Shown here: in pieces, positions 1-6,283 of the stretch
How the letters are laid out: the number at the start of each line of letters is the position of its first letter
How positions within the stretch are numbered: position 1 is the stretch's first letter
Translations under genes and position numbers: made by a program
Source: a bacterium
GTDB lineage: Bacteria; Patescibacteria; Dojkabacteria; SC72
Assembly (NCBI GenBank): GCA_029553845.1
Contig: JAKPKF010000025.1
Span: forward strand, 1 to 6,789
Reading direction: 5' to 3'
DNA length: 6,789 bases
The notes under the pieces: generated by a model
What the model was told of the DNA's origin: nothing
The model's database searches: none
The model's input: the letters and a program-made list of their open reading frames with translations, nothing else

Positions 1-1521
1 TTCAAATATCTCTTTAAAAAGAGCCTCTGTATTGCCGGCAGGAAGCATGGAAGGCAAGGAGAGAATATCTATACCATACTCTTTTATCTCAAAATTGATA
101 CCTAAATCTTTAAAAAAATCTTGAAATTCCTCTAGGAATAATCTTTCTCCTTTGGAGAATATGATTGATGTCGGAACAAGAAGGTTCTGGATATCTAATG
201 CCTTTTCTTCTCTCTTTTGGATTTTCTCAAAATTAATCCTTTCTGCAGCTGCATGTTGGTCAATTATCCAAAGACGTTCATCTATGAATTCAATTACAAT
301 ATATTTGTCGAAAATCTGGAATATATTTCTAATCTCACTTTCTTCACTTTCAGGTACAGTAAGTGCTTCCTTTGAGAAAAGTAAGCTATCTCTTACAGAG
401 CTATACTGTTTGTCAAATTTAATCTCTCGAGTACTGTAATCTGTATTTTGGGAAGCGGAATTGAAAGTTTCTCTCCTTTGAGCAATTGGAGAAGGAGTGG
501 AATCGATTTTGAAAGAGAGCTCTTTGTTTAGAGCATGTTTAACAGCCTCTTCTATGGCAGAGTACACTCTGAATGGGTTCTCAAAACGAACTTCTTCTTT
601 TCTAGGATGAACATTAACATCAACTAATTCTGGATTAATTTCTACATTTATATAGAAGCTTACCTTTTCTCCAAATGGTAGATATCTGGAGTATCCTTCG
701 TAGACTGCTCGCATAATTCCTCTGTCCATAACTGGCCGACCATTTACAAACACAAGCTGTTTGGTATTCTTACTTTTGTGAGATGATGGATGCCCAGAGT
801 ATCCCTTAATTTTCATTCCATTTCCTTCGTATTTAATCTCTACTAGTTCTTCATGACCATATATCTCTTCAATTCTTTCCTTGCAAATATCTCCAGCCTT
901 ACAATTCTTTAGCGCACTTAAAGAGAGTACTTCTTTTCCATCTTTTTGAATTCTAAAAGATATATTAGGGAACACAATGAAGTAGCGATTGAGTAATTCG
1001 TAAATCTTTCTGTATTCAGTAGATGCAGATTTAAGATATTTTCTTCTTGCAGGAATATTGTAGAAAAGATTCTCAACCCTTACTGTAGTCCCTTGCTCTT
1101 TAGCAGCACTTTTTACATCACTCTGTCCTTTTTCATTTAATACTACCTGATTTCCAATTCCTTCATCTTCAAATTTAGAAATTACATGAACTTTGGATAC
1201 TGAGGTTATTGTTGAAAGTGCTTCCCCTCTAAAACCCATACTGAGAAGAGTGTTAAGATCTTCTATCCTGCTAATCTTGGAGGTCGTGTGAGGAAGAAAT
1301 ATCTCTGGGAGATTTCTTTTTGGAATTCCAATACCATTGTCAGAGACCTCTATAAATTCAATTCCCCCATCCTTTATCTTAATCTCTATCTCTGTAGCCT
1401 TTGCATCTATTGCATTATCTACAAGCTCTTTAACCACAGATGCTGGTCGTTCTACTACCTCTCCCGCAGCTATCTGGTTGACTACATCTTGTGACAATTT
1501 GTTTAATACTGGTTTTACCAT
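1..1521 (-). CDS. mutL: DNA mismatch repair protein MutL, endonuclease type (3' end cut by window)
   Basis: MutL couples MutS mismatch recognition to strand removal. It is a GHKL ATPase that dimerises on ATP binding. The window holds 507 uninterrupted codons; a full protein usually has about 600 residues, so roughly the last 80-100 are missing. Seen in the translation: the N-terminal signature NQIAAGEVVERPASVVKEL (about residues 15-33) with the catalytic Glu at E32 and Mg-binding N36; DNGIGI at 61-66; HTTSKI followed by GFRGEAL at 96-102; VNGRPV around 258-263; and DVNVHPRKEEVRF with conserved Lys K308. A low-complexity linker spans about 345-395. The dimerisation domain then begins and carries DQHAAAERINFE at 421-432. 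This fits the DQHA(X)2E(X)4E metal-binding motif of nicking MutL proteins, the kind found in bacteria without MutH. Small variations are D35 where E. coli has Glu, and DAKAT for the usual DAGAT. The start at 1521 aligns with the start of known MutL proteins and follows a leaderless-type promoter. Confidence 0.97.
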   Translation of the reverse strand, partial: MVKPVLNKLSQDVVNQIAAGEVVERPASVVKELVDNAIDAKATEIEIKIKDGGIEFIEVSDNGIGIPKRNLPEIFLPHTTSKISRIEDLNTLLSMGFRGEALSTITSVSKVHVISKFEDEGIGNQVVLNEKGQSDVKSAAKEQGTTVRVENLFYNIPARRKYLKSASTEYRKIYELLNRYFIVFPNISFRIQKDGKEVLSLSALKNCKAGDICKERIEEIYGHEELVEIKYEGNGMKIKGYSGHPSSHKSKNTKQLVFVNGRPVMDRGIMRAVYEGYSRYLPFGEKVSFYINVEINPELVDVNVHPRKEEVRFENPFRVYSAIEEAVKHALNKELSFKIDSTPSPIAQRRETFNSASQNTDYSTREIKFDKQYSSVRDSLLFSKEALTVPESEESEIRNIFQIFDKYIVIEFIDERLWIIDQHAAAERINFEKIQKREEKALDIQNLLVPTSIIFSKGERLFLEEFQDFFKDLGINFEIKEYGIDILSLPSMLPAGNTEALFKEIFE

Positions 1522-1527
1522 ATATTC

Positions 1528-1554
1528 ATTTTAACACATCCGTATATCTGCTAA
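1528..1554 (-). promoter_or_regulatory. mutL promoter, extended -10, leaderless geometry
   Basis: Read on the minus strand, TAAAAT occupies 1533-1528 and is preceded by TG plus one base (1536-1534), giving an extended -10. Six bases separate it from the ATG at 1521, so the expected transcription start falls on the A of the start codon. A weak -35 (TTAGCA, 1554-1549) lies 15 bp upstream, and an alternative TTTTAG (1556-1551) lies at 17 bp. No Shine-Dalgarno sequence precedes the gene. The assignment is inferred from spacing and consensus. Confidence 0.6.
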
Positions 1555-1557
1555 AAT
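1531..1557 (+). promoter_or_regulatory. uvrB promoter, extended -10, leaderless geometry
   Basis: TTAACA (1531-1536) matches the -35 consensus at five of six positions. After a 15-bp spacer comes an extended -10, TGC then TAAAAT (1552-1557). Six bases follow before the ATG at 1564, which places the expected transcription start on the first base of the start codon. No ribosome-binding site is visible. The short spacer is tolerable because extended -10 promoters depend less on the -35. Confidence 0.62.
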
Positions 1558-1563
1558 CTCCAT

Positions 1564-3528
1564 ATGGCAACATTTGAATTAGAAAGTAAATATCTCGCTT
1601 CCAAAGATCAAGAAAAGACAATTTCTTCGCTACTTGAAGGCATACAGGAGGGTAACGAAAAACAGACACTATTGGGTGTTACAGGTTCTGGAAAAACTTT
1701 TGTGATGGCAAATATCATAAAAGAGCTAGGCAGACCAACACTAATTCTCTCACACAACAAAACTCTAGCTGCACAACTGTATGAGGAATTTAAAGAATTT
1801 TTTCCAAATAATTCTGTTAAATATTTTGTCTCTTATTACGATTATTACCAACCAGAGGCATATATCCCTTCCAGAGATTTGTATATTGAAAAAGAATCGG
1901 AGGTAAACAAACAGATTGAGAATTTAAGATTTGGAGCTATGAACTCTGCACTAACTAGAAGAGATACAATTGTGGTAGCTTCTGTGTCGTGTATTTACAA
2001 TATTGGGAATCCAGAAAATTATGAGAACAAATCTCTTTCCTTTTTTGTTGGACAGAATATAGATCTTTCAGAGATATCTAGAACCCTTGTAGATATGAGA
2101 TATAGCAGAGATTCCTTTGACTTTACTACTGGAGCTTTTAGAATTAACGGAGATATATTGGAAATATATCCTCCGTATGAGGAATATTCCATTCGTATTG
2201 AGCTTTTTGGAAATACAGTTGAAAATATTTCTAAAATTGAACCAATATCTAAGCACAAGATCTCAGATTTAAAAGAGATTTTAATATTTCCAGCTACATC
2301 ATTGGTGTATTCTAAAGATGTAATACAAAATGCTATTGAGATGATACAAAATGATTTAGAAAAAAGGACTTCTTTCTTAAAAAATATTGGGAAAACAATC
2401 GAGGCTTACAGATTGGAACAGAAAACAAATTATGACATTGAGATGCTACGAGAGGTCGGATACTGCAAAAGCATGGAAAATTACTCAATATATTTTGATG
2501 GTAGAAAGACAGGAGAACCTCCATACACACTGTTAGATTATTTTCCACAGGATTATCTTATGTTTGTAGATGAATCTCACATCACAATTCCTCAAGTTGG
2601 AGGTATGTATAATGGGGACAAAGCAAGAAAGGATAATTTAATTGAATATGGATTTAGATTACCCTCTGCAAGAGATAACAGGCCATTAAATTTTAGTGAA
2701 TTTGAAAAGAAGCAAAAGACTACAATTTATGTTTCAGCTACTCCTAATGAATATGAGATACAGAAGAGCAACAACCATGTTGTAGAACTTCTTACAAGAC
2801 CAACAGGACTTCTGGATCCAATGATAGATGTCAGAAAAACCGAAGGACAGATTGATGATGTAATATCTGAAATAAGTAAAAATGTGGCTAAAGGACAGAG
2901 GGTCCTTGTCACAACATTAACAAAAAGGATGGCTGAAGACTTAACCTCTTACCTTAAGGATCTAGATATTAAGGTTCAATACCTACATTCAGATATAGAT
3001 ACAATTGAAAGAGTAGATATTTTAAGAGATTTAAGACTTGGGGAGTATGATGTACTAGTTGGAATTAACCTTCTAAGAGAAGGTATAGATTTGCCAGAAG
3101 TATCTCTCATTTTAATCCTTGATGCAGATAAAGAGGGCTTCTTGCGCTCAAAAACAAGCTTAGTTCAAACAATTGGAAGAGCTGCAAGACATGTTGAAGG
3201 AAGAGTAATTATGTATGCAGACAAGATTACAGAAAGTATGAAGTATGCCATAGAAGAAACGAATAGAAGAAGAAAATACCAAGAAGAATATAACAAGGAG
3301 TTTGGTATTATTCCTACCTCGATCTCAAAAGAAATTAGAGGAAGACTAGTAGAAGAAGACCAGAAAATTGTTGATAATGATGAATTTGTTGAGAAGCTAG
3401 ATGCAAAACAGAAAAGATTATTGATTAAAGATTTGGAACAAAAAATGTTGCTAGCTGCAGATAGTTTAAACTTTGAGAAAGCAGCAGATTTAAGAGACAG
3501 AATAAAAGAGATTAAAGCTAACTTGTAA
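1564..3528 (+). CDS. uvrB: UvrABC system protein B (excinuclease helicase subunit)
   Basis: UvrB receives damaged DNA from UvrA, verifies the lesion by threading a beta-hairpin between the strands, and recruits UvrC for incision. At 654 residues it is near the family's usual 660-670 and looks complete. Motifs seen: Walker A GVTGSGKT at 38-45; HNKTLAAQL at 64-72; the hairpin region SYYDYYQPEAY with four tyrosines at 91, 92, 94 and 95; VASVSCIY; Walker B-type DESH at 336-339; YGFRLPSARDNRPL; VSATP at 390-394; LVTTLTKRMAEDLT; LVGINLLREGIDLPEVSL; and QTIGRAAR at 535-542 with arginine-finger candidates R539 and R542. A C-terminal UVR domain (about 618-653, LNFEKAADLRDRIKEI) would contact the matching UVR domain of UvrC. 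One oddity is that the usual GDQP near the N-terminus reads KDQE, keeping D15 and Q16. The start matches the family's N-terminus and lies 42 bp from divergent mutL. No clear terminator follows. Confidence 0.98.
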   Translation: MATFELESKYLASKDQEKTISSLLEGIQEGNEKQTLLGVTGSGKTFVMANIIKELGRPTLILSHNKTLAAQLYEEFKEFFPNNSVKYFVSYYDYYQPEAYIPSRDLYIEKESEVNKQIENLRFGAMNSALTRRDTIVVASVSCIYNIGNPENYENKSLSFFVGQNIDLSEISRTLVDMRYSRDSFDFTTGAFRINGDILEIYPPYEEYSIRIELFGNTVENISKIEPISKHKISDLKEILIFPATSLVYSKDVIQNAIEMIQNDLEKRTSFLKNIGKTIEAYRLEQKTNYDIEMLREVGYCKSMENYSIYFDGRKTGEPPYTLLDYFPQDYLMFVDESHITIPQVGGMYNGDKARKDNLIEYGFRLPSARDNRPLNFSEFEKKQKTTIYVSATPNEYEIQKSNNHVVELLTRPTGLLDPMIDVRKTEGQIDDVISEISKNVAKGQRVLVTTLTKRMAEDLTSYLKDLDIKVQYLHSDIDTIERVDILRDLRLGEYDVLVGINLLREGIDLPEVSLILILDADKEGFLRSKTSLVQTIGRAARHVEGRVIMYADKITESMKYAIEETNRRRKYQEEYNKEFGIIPTSISKEIRGRLVEEDQKIVDNDEFVEKLDAKQKRLLIKDLEQKMLLAADSLNFEKAADLRDRIKEIKANL

Positions 3529-3643
3529 AATCACTTTTTGGAAATATTGTAGGCTTCAAATTTTTTAATCTTCTAGCCTTGATAGCTGCATCATTTATTG
3601 CTTTCTTGTATGTCTGTTTGACAAATAGAAAATTGCGGGACAT
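3518..3643 (-). CDS. Doubtful small ORF, 41 residues, downstream of tRNA-Gln
   Basis: After the tRNA on the minus strand, an ORF begins with an ATG inside the tRNA T-arm (3643) and ends at TAG (3520-3518). It overlaps the last 11 bases of convergent uvrB. The product is basic, with a stretch KQTYKKAINDAAIKARRLKN (about 9-28) that would form a charged helix, followed by a short tail containing KPTIF. I do not recognise a family. Against it: the only standard start lies within the tRNA, an in-frame TAG sits just upstream of that ATG, and there is no separate promoter or ribosome-binding site. It could be a genuine small basic protein, the tail of a lost gene, or chance. Confidence 0.22.
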   Translation of the reverse strand: MSRNFLFVKQTYKKAINDAAIKARRLKNLKPTIFPKSDFTS

Positions 3644-3703
3644 AGATTCGAACTATGATTCTCGGCTTCAAAGGCCGGTGTCCTACCATTAGACGATCCC
3701 GCA
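3633..3703 (-). tRNA. tRNA-Gln (anticodon UUG)
   Basis: The minus strand folds into a 71-nt cloverleaf. The acceptor stem TGCGGGA pairs with TCCCGCA in seven base pairs. The D-arm is GTC/GAC around a loop containing GG, the T-arm is CATAG/CTATG around TTCGAAT, and the variable loop has four bases. The anticodon loop CTTTGAA gives UUG, which reads CAA and CAG. The acceptor begins with a U1-A72 pair, known to be used by the bacterial GatCAB amidotransferase to recognise tRNA-Gln. The discriminator base is A, and CCA is not encoded, so a CCA-adding enzyme is needed. The anticodon stem has four Watson-Crick pairs closed by a C27-A43 mismatch. Confidence 0.95.
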
Positions 3704-3714
3704 CTACAGCCTAG

Positions 3715-3743
3715 ATTATACAACAAGTGGTACTTGTAAATAA
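3715..3743 (-). promoter_or_regulatory. tRNA-Gln promoter
   Basis: A perfect TATAAT lies on the minus strand at 3720-3715. Its expected transcription start near 3708 leaves only about five bases of leader before the mature tRNA 5' end at 3703. The -35 is weak: TTATTT (3743-3738) at 17 bp, or the better-matching TTTACA (3740-3735) at an unfavourable 14 bp. The region overlaps the divergent promoter of the membrane-protein gene. Confidence 0.6.
3723..3737. repeat. Perfect 6+6 bp palindrome between two divergent promoters
   Basis: ACAAGT (3723-3728) and ACTTGT (3732-3737) are exact inverted copies around a 3-bp centre, GGT. The site lies in the spacer of the tRNA-Gln promoter and overlaps the predicted -35 of the membrane-protein gene. 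This position would suit an operator for a dimeric repressor. No such regulator is visible in the window. Confidence 0.4.
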
Positions 3744-3762
3744 AATGCTCTTCATTGATAAT
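3734..3762 (+). promoter_or_regulatory. Promoter of membrane-protein gene, leaderless geometry
   Basis: TTGTAA (3734-3739) and GATAAT (3757-3762) are separated by 17 bp. GATAAT lies six bases before an in-frame ATG at 3769, the same -10-to-ATG distance as at mutL and uvrB. The expected transcript would start on the A of that ATG. No Shine-Dalgarno sequence is visible. Confidence 0.5.
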
Positions 3763-3768
3763 AAATGT

Positions 3769-4857
3769 ATGAAAATTTTCCAGAAGAAAAAACCCCTCGA
3801 CAAGAATATCTACATGCCCAAAAAACACATTGAACGAGGAATTATTAAAAAAAGAAGAAGAAAATTTACACTATTTAAAAAGAATAGAAGCACAGGTAGC
3901 AAGACAAGCAAGACATTATCTAAAGGCTTCCTTACTGTATTATTAGTCTTTGTTTTTATTGGGATAGCATACCTGTCTGTTTTGTATATAAACAAACTTA
4001 GAAGCACAGACACCAATAATGAGTTTGATAACGTCATGATTATTGGTATAAACGATGTCCCAGTATTCCCAGAATCTACTTTTATATTTCAAAATACAAT
4101 TGACCAGCCCTCTGTCTCTAAATTCCTAAGTGAGGGAAATTCAGCATACAGGCTTCCTCCAAATACTTCCTATTCGGAAGTTGCACAATTCTACAACAAG
4201 AAACTACCAGAGTATGGTTGGGAGTTTGTTCTCTCTGTTTCTGTAGGCTCCGAGGATATGAGATATGGAGAGTATTGGGTAAAAGAGGACAGAGGTTTAA
4301 GAATATATTCAAAATTCAACGATATCTGGTATGAAAGTATCACAGTTGAAGAAGCACGAACTGGCTTGGCACAAGAAGTAAAAGATGAAATAGCAAGAAA
4401 CCTTCTCTTAGCAGATAGTGATGCACAGGATCTACTACCAGATTTCCCTTGGATAATTGAAATACCAAAAGAGTATGTAATCTCTTACTTTGTCTCTCCT
4501 TACAAAAATGAATCTGGTGTTATCTTTAAGAAACTAGGCTCAAGTGAGACAATTTCACTTACACCAATAGCGGCAAGCTCCAGTAAGGCATTTGATTACA
4601 TGCTTAACGACTATGTAAAAGATTTAAACAAAAAGAATGAAGAGAAATGGGGAGTAAAGAACACATTTATCATTTCTACAAATACAGGAAATGGACTACG
4701 AGGAAGTATTGGTATGGGAGACGAGCTTAGAGAGGTAGCTGTTATCCAGAACCCATACAATGATATTGCATATGTATTGGATAGTAATATTTACAAATCT
4801 CCTTTCTTTGAGTATGTATTGAACAATCTTAAGCCTCAAAGCAAGATTAAGTACTAA
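3769..4857 (+). CDS. Single-pass membrane protein of unknown function
   Basis: I do not recognise a named family. From the start chosen here the product has 362 residues. Residues 1-50 are strongly basic (clusters such as KKRRRK) and should stay in the cytoplasm. One hydrophobic segment spans about 54-74 (LTVLLVFVFIGIAYLSVLYI). The remaining 285 or so residues would be outside the membrane and appear to form two parts. The first (about 97-190) has VPVFPEST, then a stretch YSEVAQFYNKKLPEYGWEFV, a pattern I associate with extracytoplasmic domains in which a short helix precedes a Gly-Trp turn. The second (about 226-356) begins PWIIEIPKEYVISYFVSP and ends FFEYVLNNLK. No catalytic motif, lipobox or cell-wall anchor is seen. 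The start is uncertain: GTG 3727 and ATG 3745 would add 14 or 8 residues, and ATG 3814 would remove 15. ATG 3769 is preferred because of its promoter spacing. The 3' end overlaps convergent uvrC by 11 bases. Confidence 0.85.
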   Translation: MKIFQKKKPLDKNIYMPKKHIERGIIKKRRRKFTLFKKNRSTGSKTSKTLSKGFLTVLLVFVFIGIAYLSVLYINKLRSTDTNNEFDNVMIIGINDVPVFPESTFIFQNTIDQPSVSKFLSEGNSAYRLPPNTSYSEVAQFYNKKLPEYGWEFVLSVSVGSEDMRYGEYWVKEDRGLRIYSKFNDIWYESITVEEARTGLAQEVKDEIARNLLLADSDAQDLLPDFPWIIEIPKEYVISYFVSPYKNESGVIFKKLGSSETISLTPIAASSSKAFDYMLNDYVKDLNKKNEEKWGVKNTFIISTNTGNGLRGSIGMGDELREVAVIQNPYNDIAYVLDSNIYKSPFFEYVLNNLKPQSKIKY

Positions 4858-4867
4858 GTGACTTAAT
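4846..4867. other. Small dyad at the convergent 3' ends of uvrC and the membrane-protein gene
   Basis: ATTAAGT (4846-4852) and ACTTAAT (4861-4867) form a 7-bp stem around an 8-base loop that covers both stop codons. Because the genes converge here, it could act as a weak terminator in both directions. The stem is AT-rich and lacks a clear flanking T-run, so this is tentative. Confidence 0.22.
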
Positions 4868-6283
4868 TACTTCTTCTGATACTTTTTTATTTTTTATCAC
4901 ACTATCTATCTCTTCTAACTTTGCATTCTTTATATTTTCCATACTCTTAAATTTCATCAACAGTTTTTTAGCTCTACTCTCCCCTATTCCCTCTATTTTC
5001 AAAAGCTGAGAGCGCAAACCTTTCTTAATTCTTGCTTTCTTGTGATAGGTGATAGAAAATCTATGTGCTTCATCTCTGAGATTGATCAGAAGCTTCTCGT
5101 TTCGTATATATACTCTGTCTGTTTCTCCCTCTCTATGCATCCAGAATTCATCCTTTGGCTTAAACCCCTTTCTTTTCAACCTTTTACCTTTGCTTATACC
5201 CAGAAGAAGAACACCATTGGGAACAGCCGAAGCTACAACAGAAAGTTGACCTTTACCTCCATCTATTAGTACCACATCTGGGTGTTTACTCATCTTTTCA
5301 TTTTTAAACCTTCTAGTTAAAACTTCTTTCAGCATCATTGGATCATTGGGAGTATTGCTTTCTTTAATTTTAAATATTCTGTACTCATTATTTTTAATTT
5401 CTCCATTTTCATTTACTACCATCGAACCGTATGCCTCTTGTCCTTGTATATTAGATATATCGTAGCACTCTATTCTCTCAAGTTTTGTTAATTTTAACTC
5501 CTTCCTAAGTTCTGAGAAGACCTTTTTGTAAAGAGAATCTTTTCTTAACTCATATGATTTCTCATCTTCAAAAAAATCCCCTGTTAAACTGCTCCCAAGA
5601 TATTTTAGATCTGCTATCTTATCTCTTAATTCAGCTGCTTTTTCATACTGCTTATTTTGAGAATATGTCTTCATTTCACCTTCAAGCTTTTTTACAAAAG
5701 AACTTTTTTTCCCTGTTAAAAACTTAATTATCCCATCTATATTTTTTCTGTAATCTTCCCTACTGATATGCCCTTGGTATGGTCCAGGACAAAGCCCTAG
5801 ATGAAAGTAGAGACACTCTTTTTTCGCTTTTTTGCATGTACAGAATGGATATATCTTTCGTAGATACGTAAATACTCGTTTTACAGATGAGCCACTAGGA
5901 TACGGGCCAAACAATCTGCCACTTTTTATATTTTTAATATCTTTGTTTCTAACTACCTTTAATTTGGGAAATTCCTCATTAGTAGAAATATGTATCCAAG
6001 AGTATGATTTGTCATCTTTTAAATCTGAATTGTATTTTGGTTTATATTTCTTTATTAATGCAGATTCCAAAACAAGAGCTTCGAGCTCATTTTCTGTTAC
6101 TACTGTTTCAATATCTCTAACCAAAGGTATCATTTTAGCAACCCATGGTCTGTCATTTAGATTGCCATTGAAGTATGAAGATACTCTTTGTTTTAGATTT
6201 ACAGCTTTTCCAACATACAAAACTTTCTTGTTTTTATCTAAGAATTTGTATACTCCTGGTTTATTTAAAATTTCTTTAACCAT
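4847..6283 (-). CDS. uvrC: UvrABC system protein C, shortened form
   Basis: UvrC makes both incisions around a lesion marked by UvrB. Domains in order: an N-terminal GIY-YIG nuclease (about 8-90) with GVYKF, LYVGKA, R33 and ENELEALVLESALIKKYKPKYN (split here as Glu 65-73 region and N85); a cysteine-rich segment (148-170); a UVR domain for UvrB binding (about 197-232); an RNase H-like 5' nuclease with D275 (ECYDISN), D341 (LIDGGKGQL) and H414 (RDEAHRFSITYH), the three expected catalytic residues; and C-terminal helix-hairpin-helix motifs (about 427-476, IEGIGESRAKKLL). At 478 residues it is far shorter than the usual 560-610. The loss lies between the UVR and RNase H-like domains, where about 43 residues replace about 160 in E. 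coli. The Fe-S-type cysteine set is altered: C148, C150, C157, C165, with Tyr169 in the usual fourth position. The gene overlaps the end of dnaE by 19 bp, suggesting coupled translation. Confidence 0.96.
   Translation of the reverse strand: MVKEILNKPGVYKFLDKNKKVLYVGKAVNLKQRVSSYFNGNLNDRPWVAKMIPLVRDIETVVTENELEALVLESALIKKYKPKYNSDLKDDKSYSWIHISTNEEFPKLKVVRNKDIKNIKSGRLFGPYPSGSSVKRVFTYLRKIYPFCTCKKAKKECLYFHLGLCPGPYQGHISREDYRKNIDGIIKFLTGKKSSFVKKLEGEMKTYSQNKQYEKAAELRDKIADLKYLGSSLTGDFFEDEKSYELRKDSLYKKVFSELRKELKLTKLERIECYDISNIQGQEAYGSMVVNENGEIKNNEYRIFKIKESNTPNDPMMLKEVLTRRFKNEKMSKHPDVVLIDGGKGQLSVVASAVPNGVLLLGISKGKRLKRKGFKPKDEFWMHREGETDRVYIRNEKLLINLRDEAHRFSITYHKKARIKKGLRSQLLKIEGIGESRAKKLLMKFKSMENIKNAKLEEIDSVIKNKKVSEEVIKSLST

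Larger units (their letters stand above)
1528..1557. repeat. Inverted repeat covering both divergent promoters
   Basis: ATTTTAACA (1528-1536) and TGCTAAAAT (1549-1557) are inverted copies matching at 8 of 9 positions around a 12-bp centre. Each arm supplies the extended -10 of one gene and overlaps the weak -35 of the other. The symmetry may simply reflect two promoters facing each other, or it may form a binding site for a dimeric regulator. It does not resemble the Gram-positive SOS box (CGAAC-N4-GTTYG). Confidence 0.55.

Noticed and set aside
152..439. Plus-strand ORF of 95 codons
   Set aside because: It lies antisense to mutL, within an uninterrupted coding frame that includes the DQHA motif. 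The translation has no recognisable features.
1522..1563. SOS (LexA) box controlling uvrB
   Set aside because: Neither the Gram-positive CGAAC-N4-GTTYG nor the E. coli CTGT-N8-ACAG pattern is present in the intergenic region.
3551..3579. Possible uvrB terminator (AGGCT and AGCCT arms)
   Set aside because: The stem is only 5 bp around a 19-base loop with no following T-run, so it does not support a terminator call.
3633..3703. tRNA gene as integration site of a mobile element
   Set aside because: I found no second copy of the tRNA 3' end in the window and no integrase or phage-like gene nearby.
3595..3828. Minus-strand ORF of 77 codons
   Set aside because: It runs through the whole tRNA-Gln gene and its promoter, so it is a chance frame.
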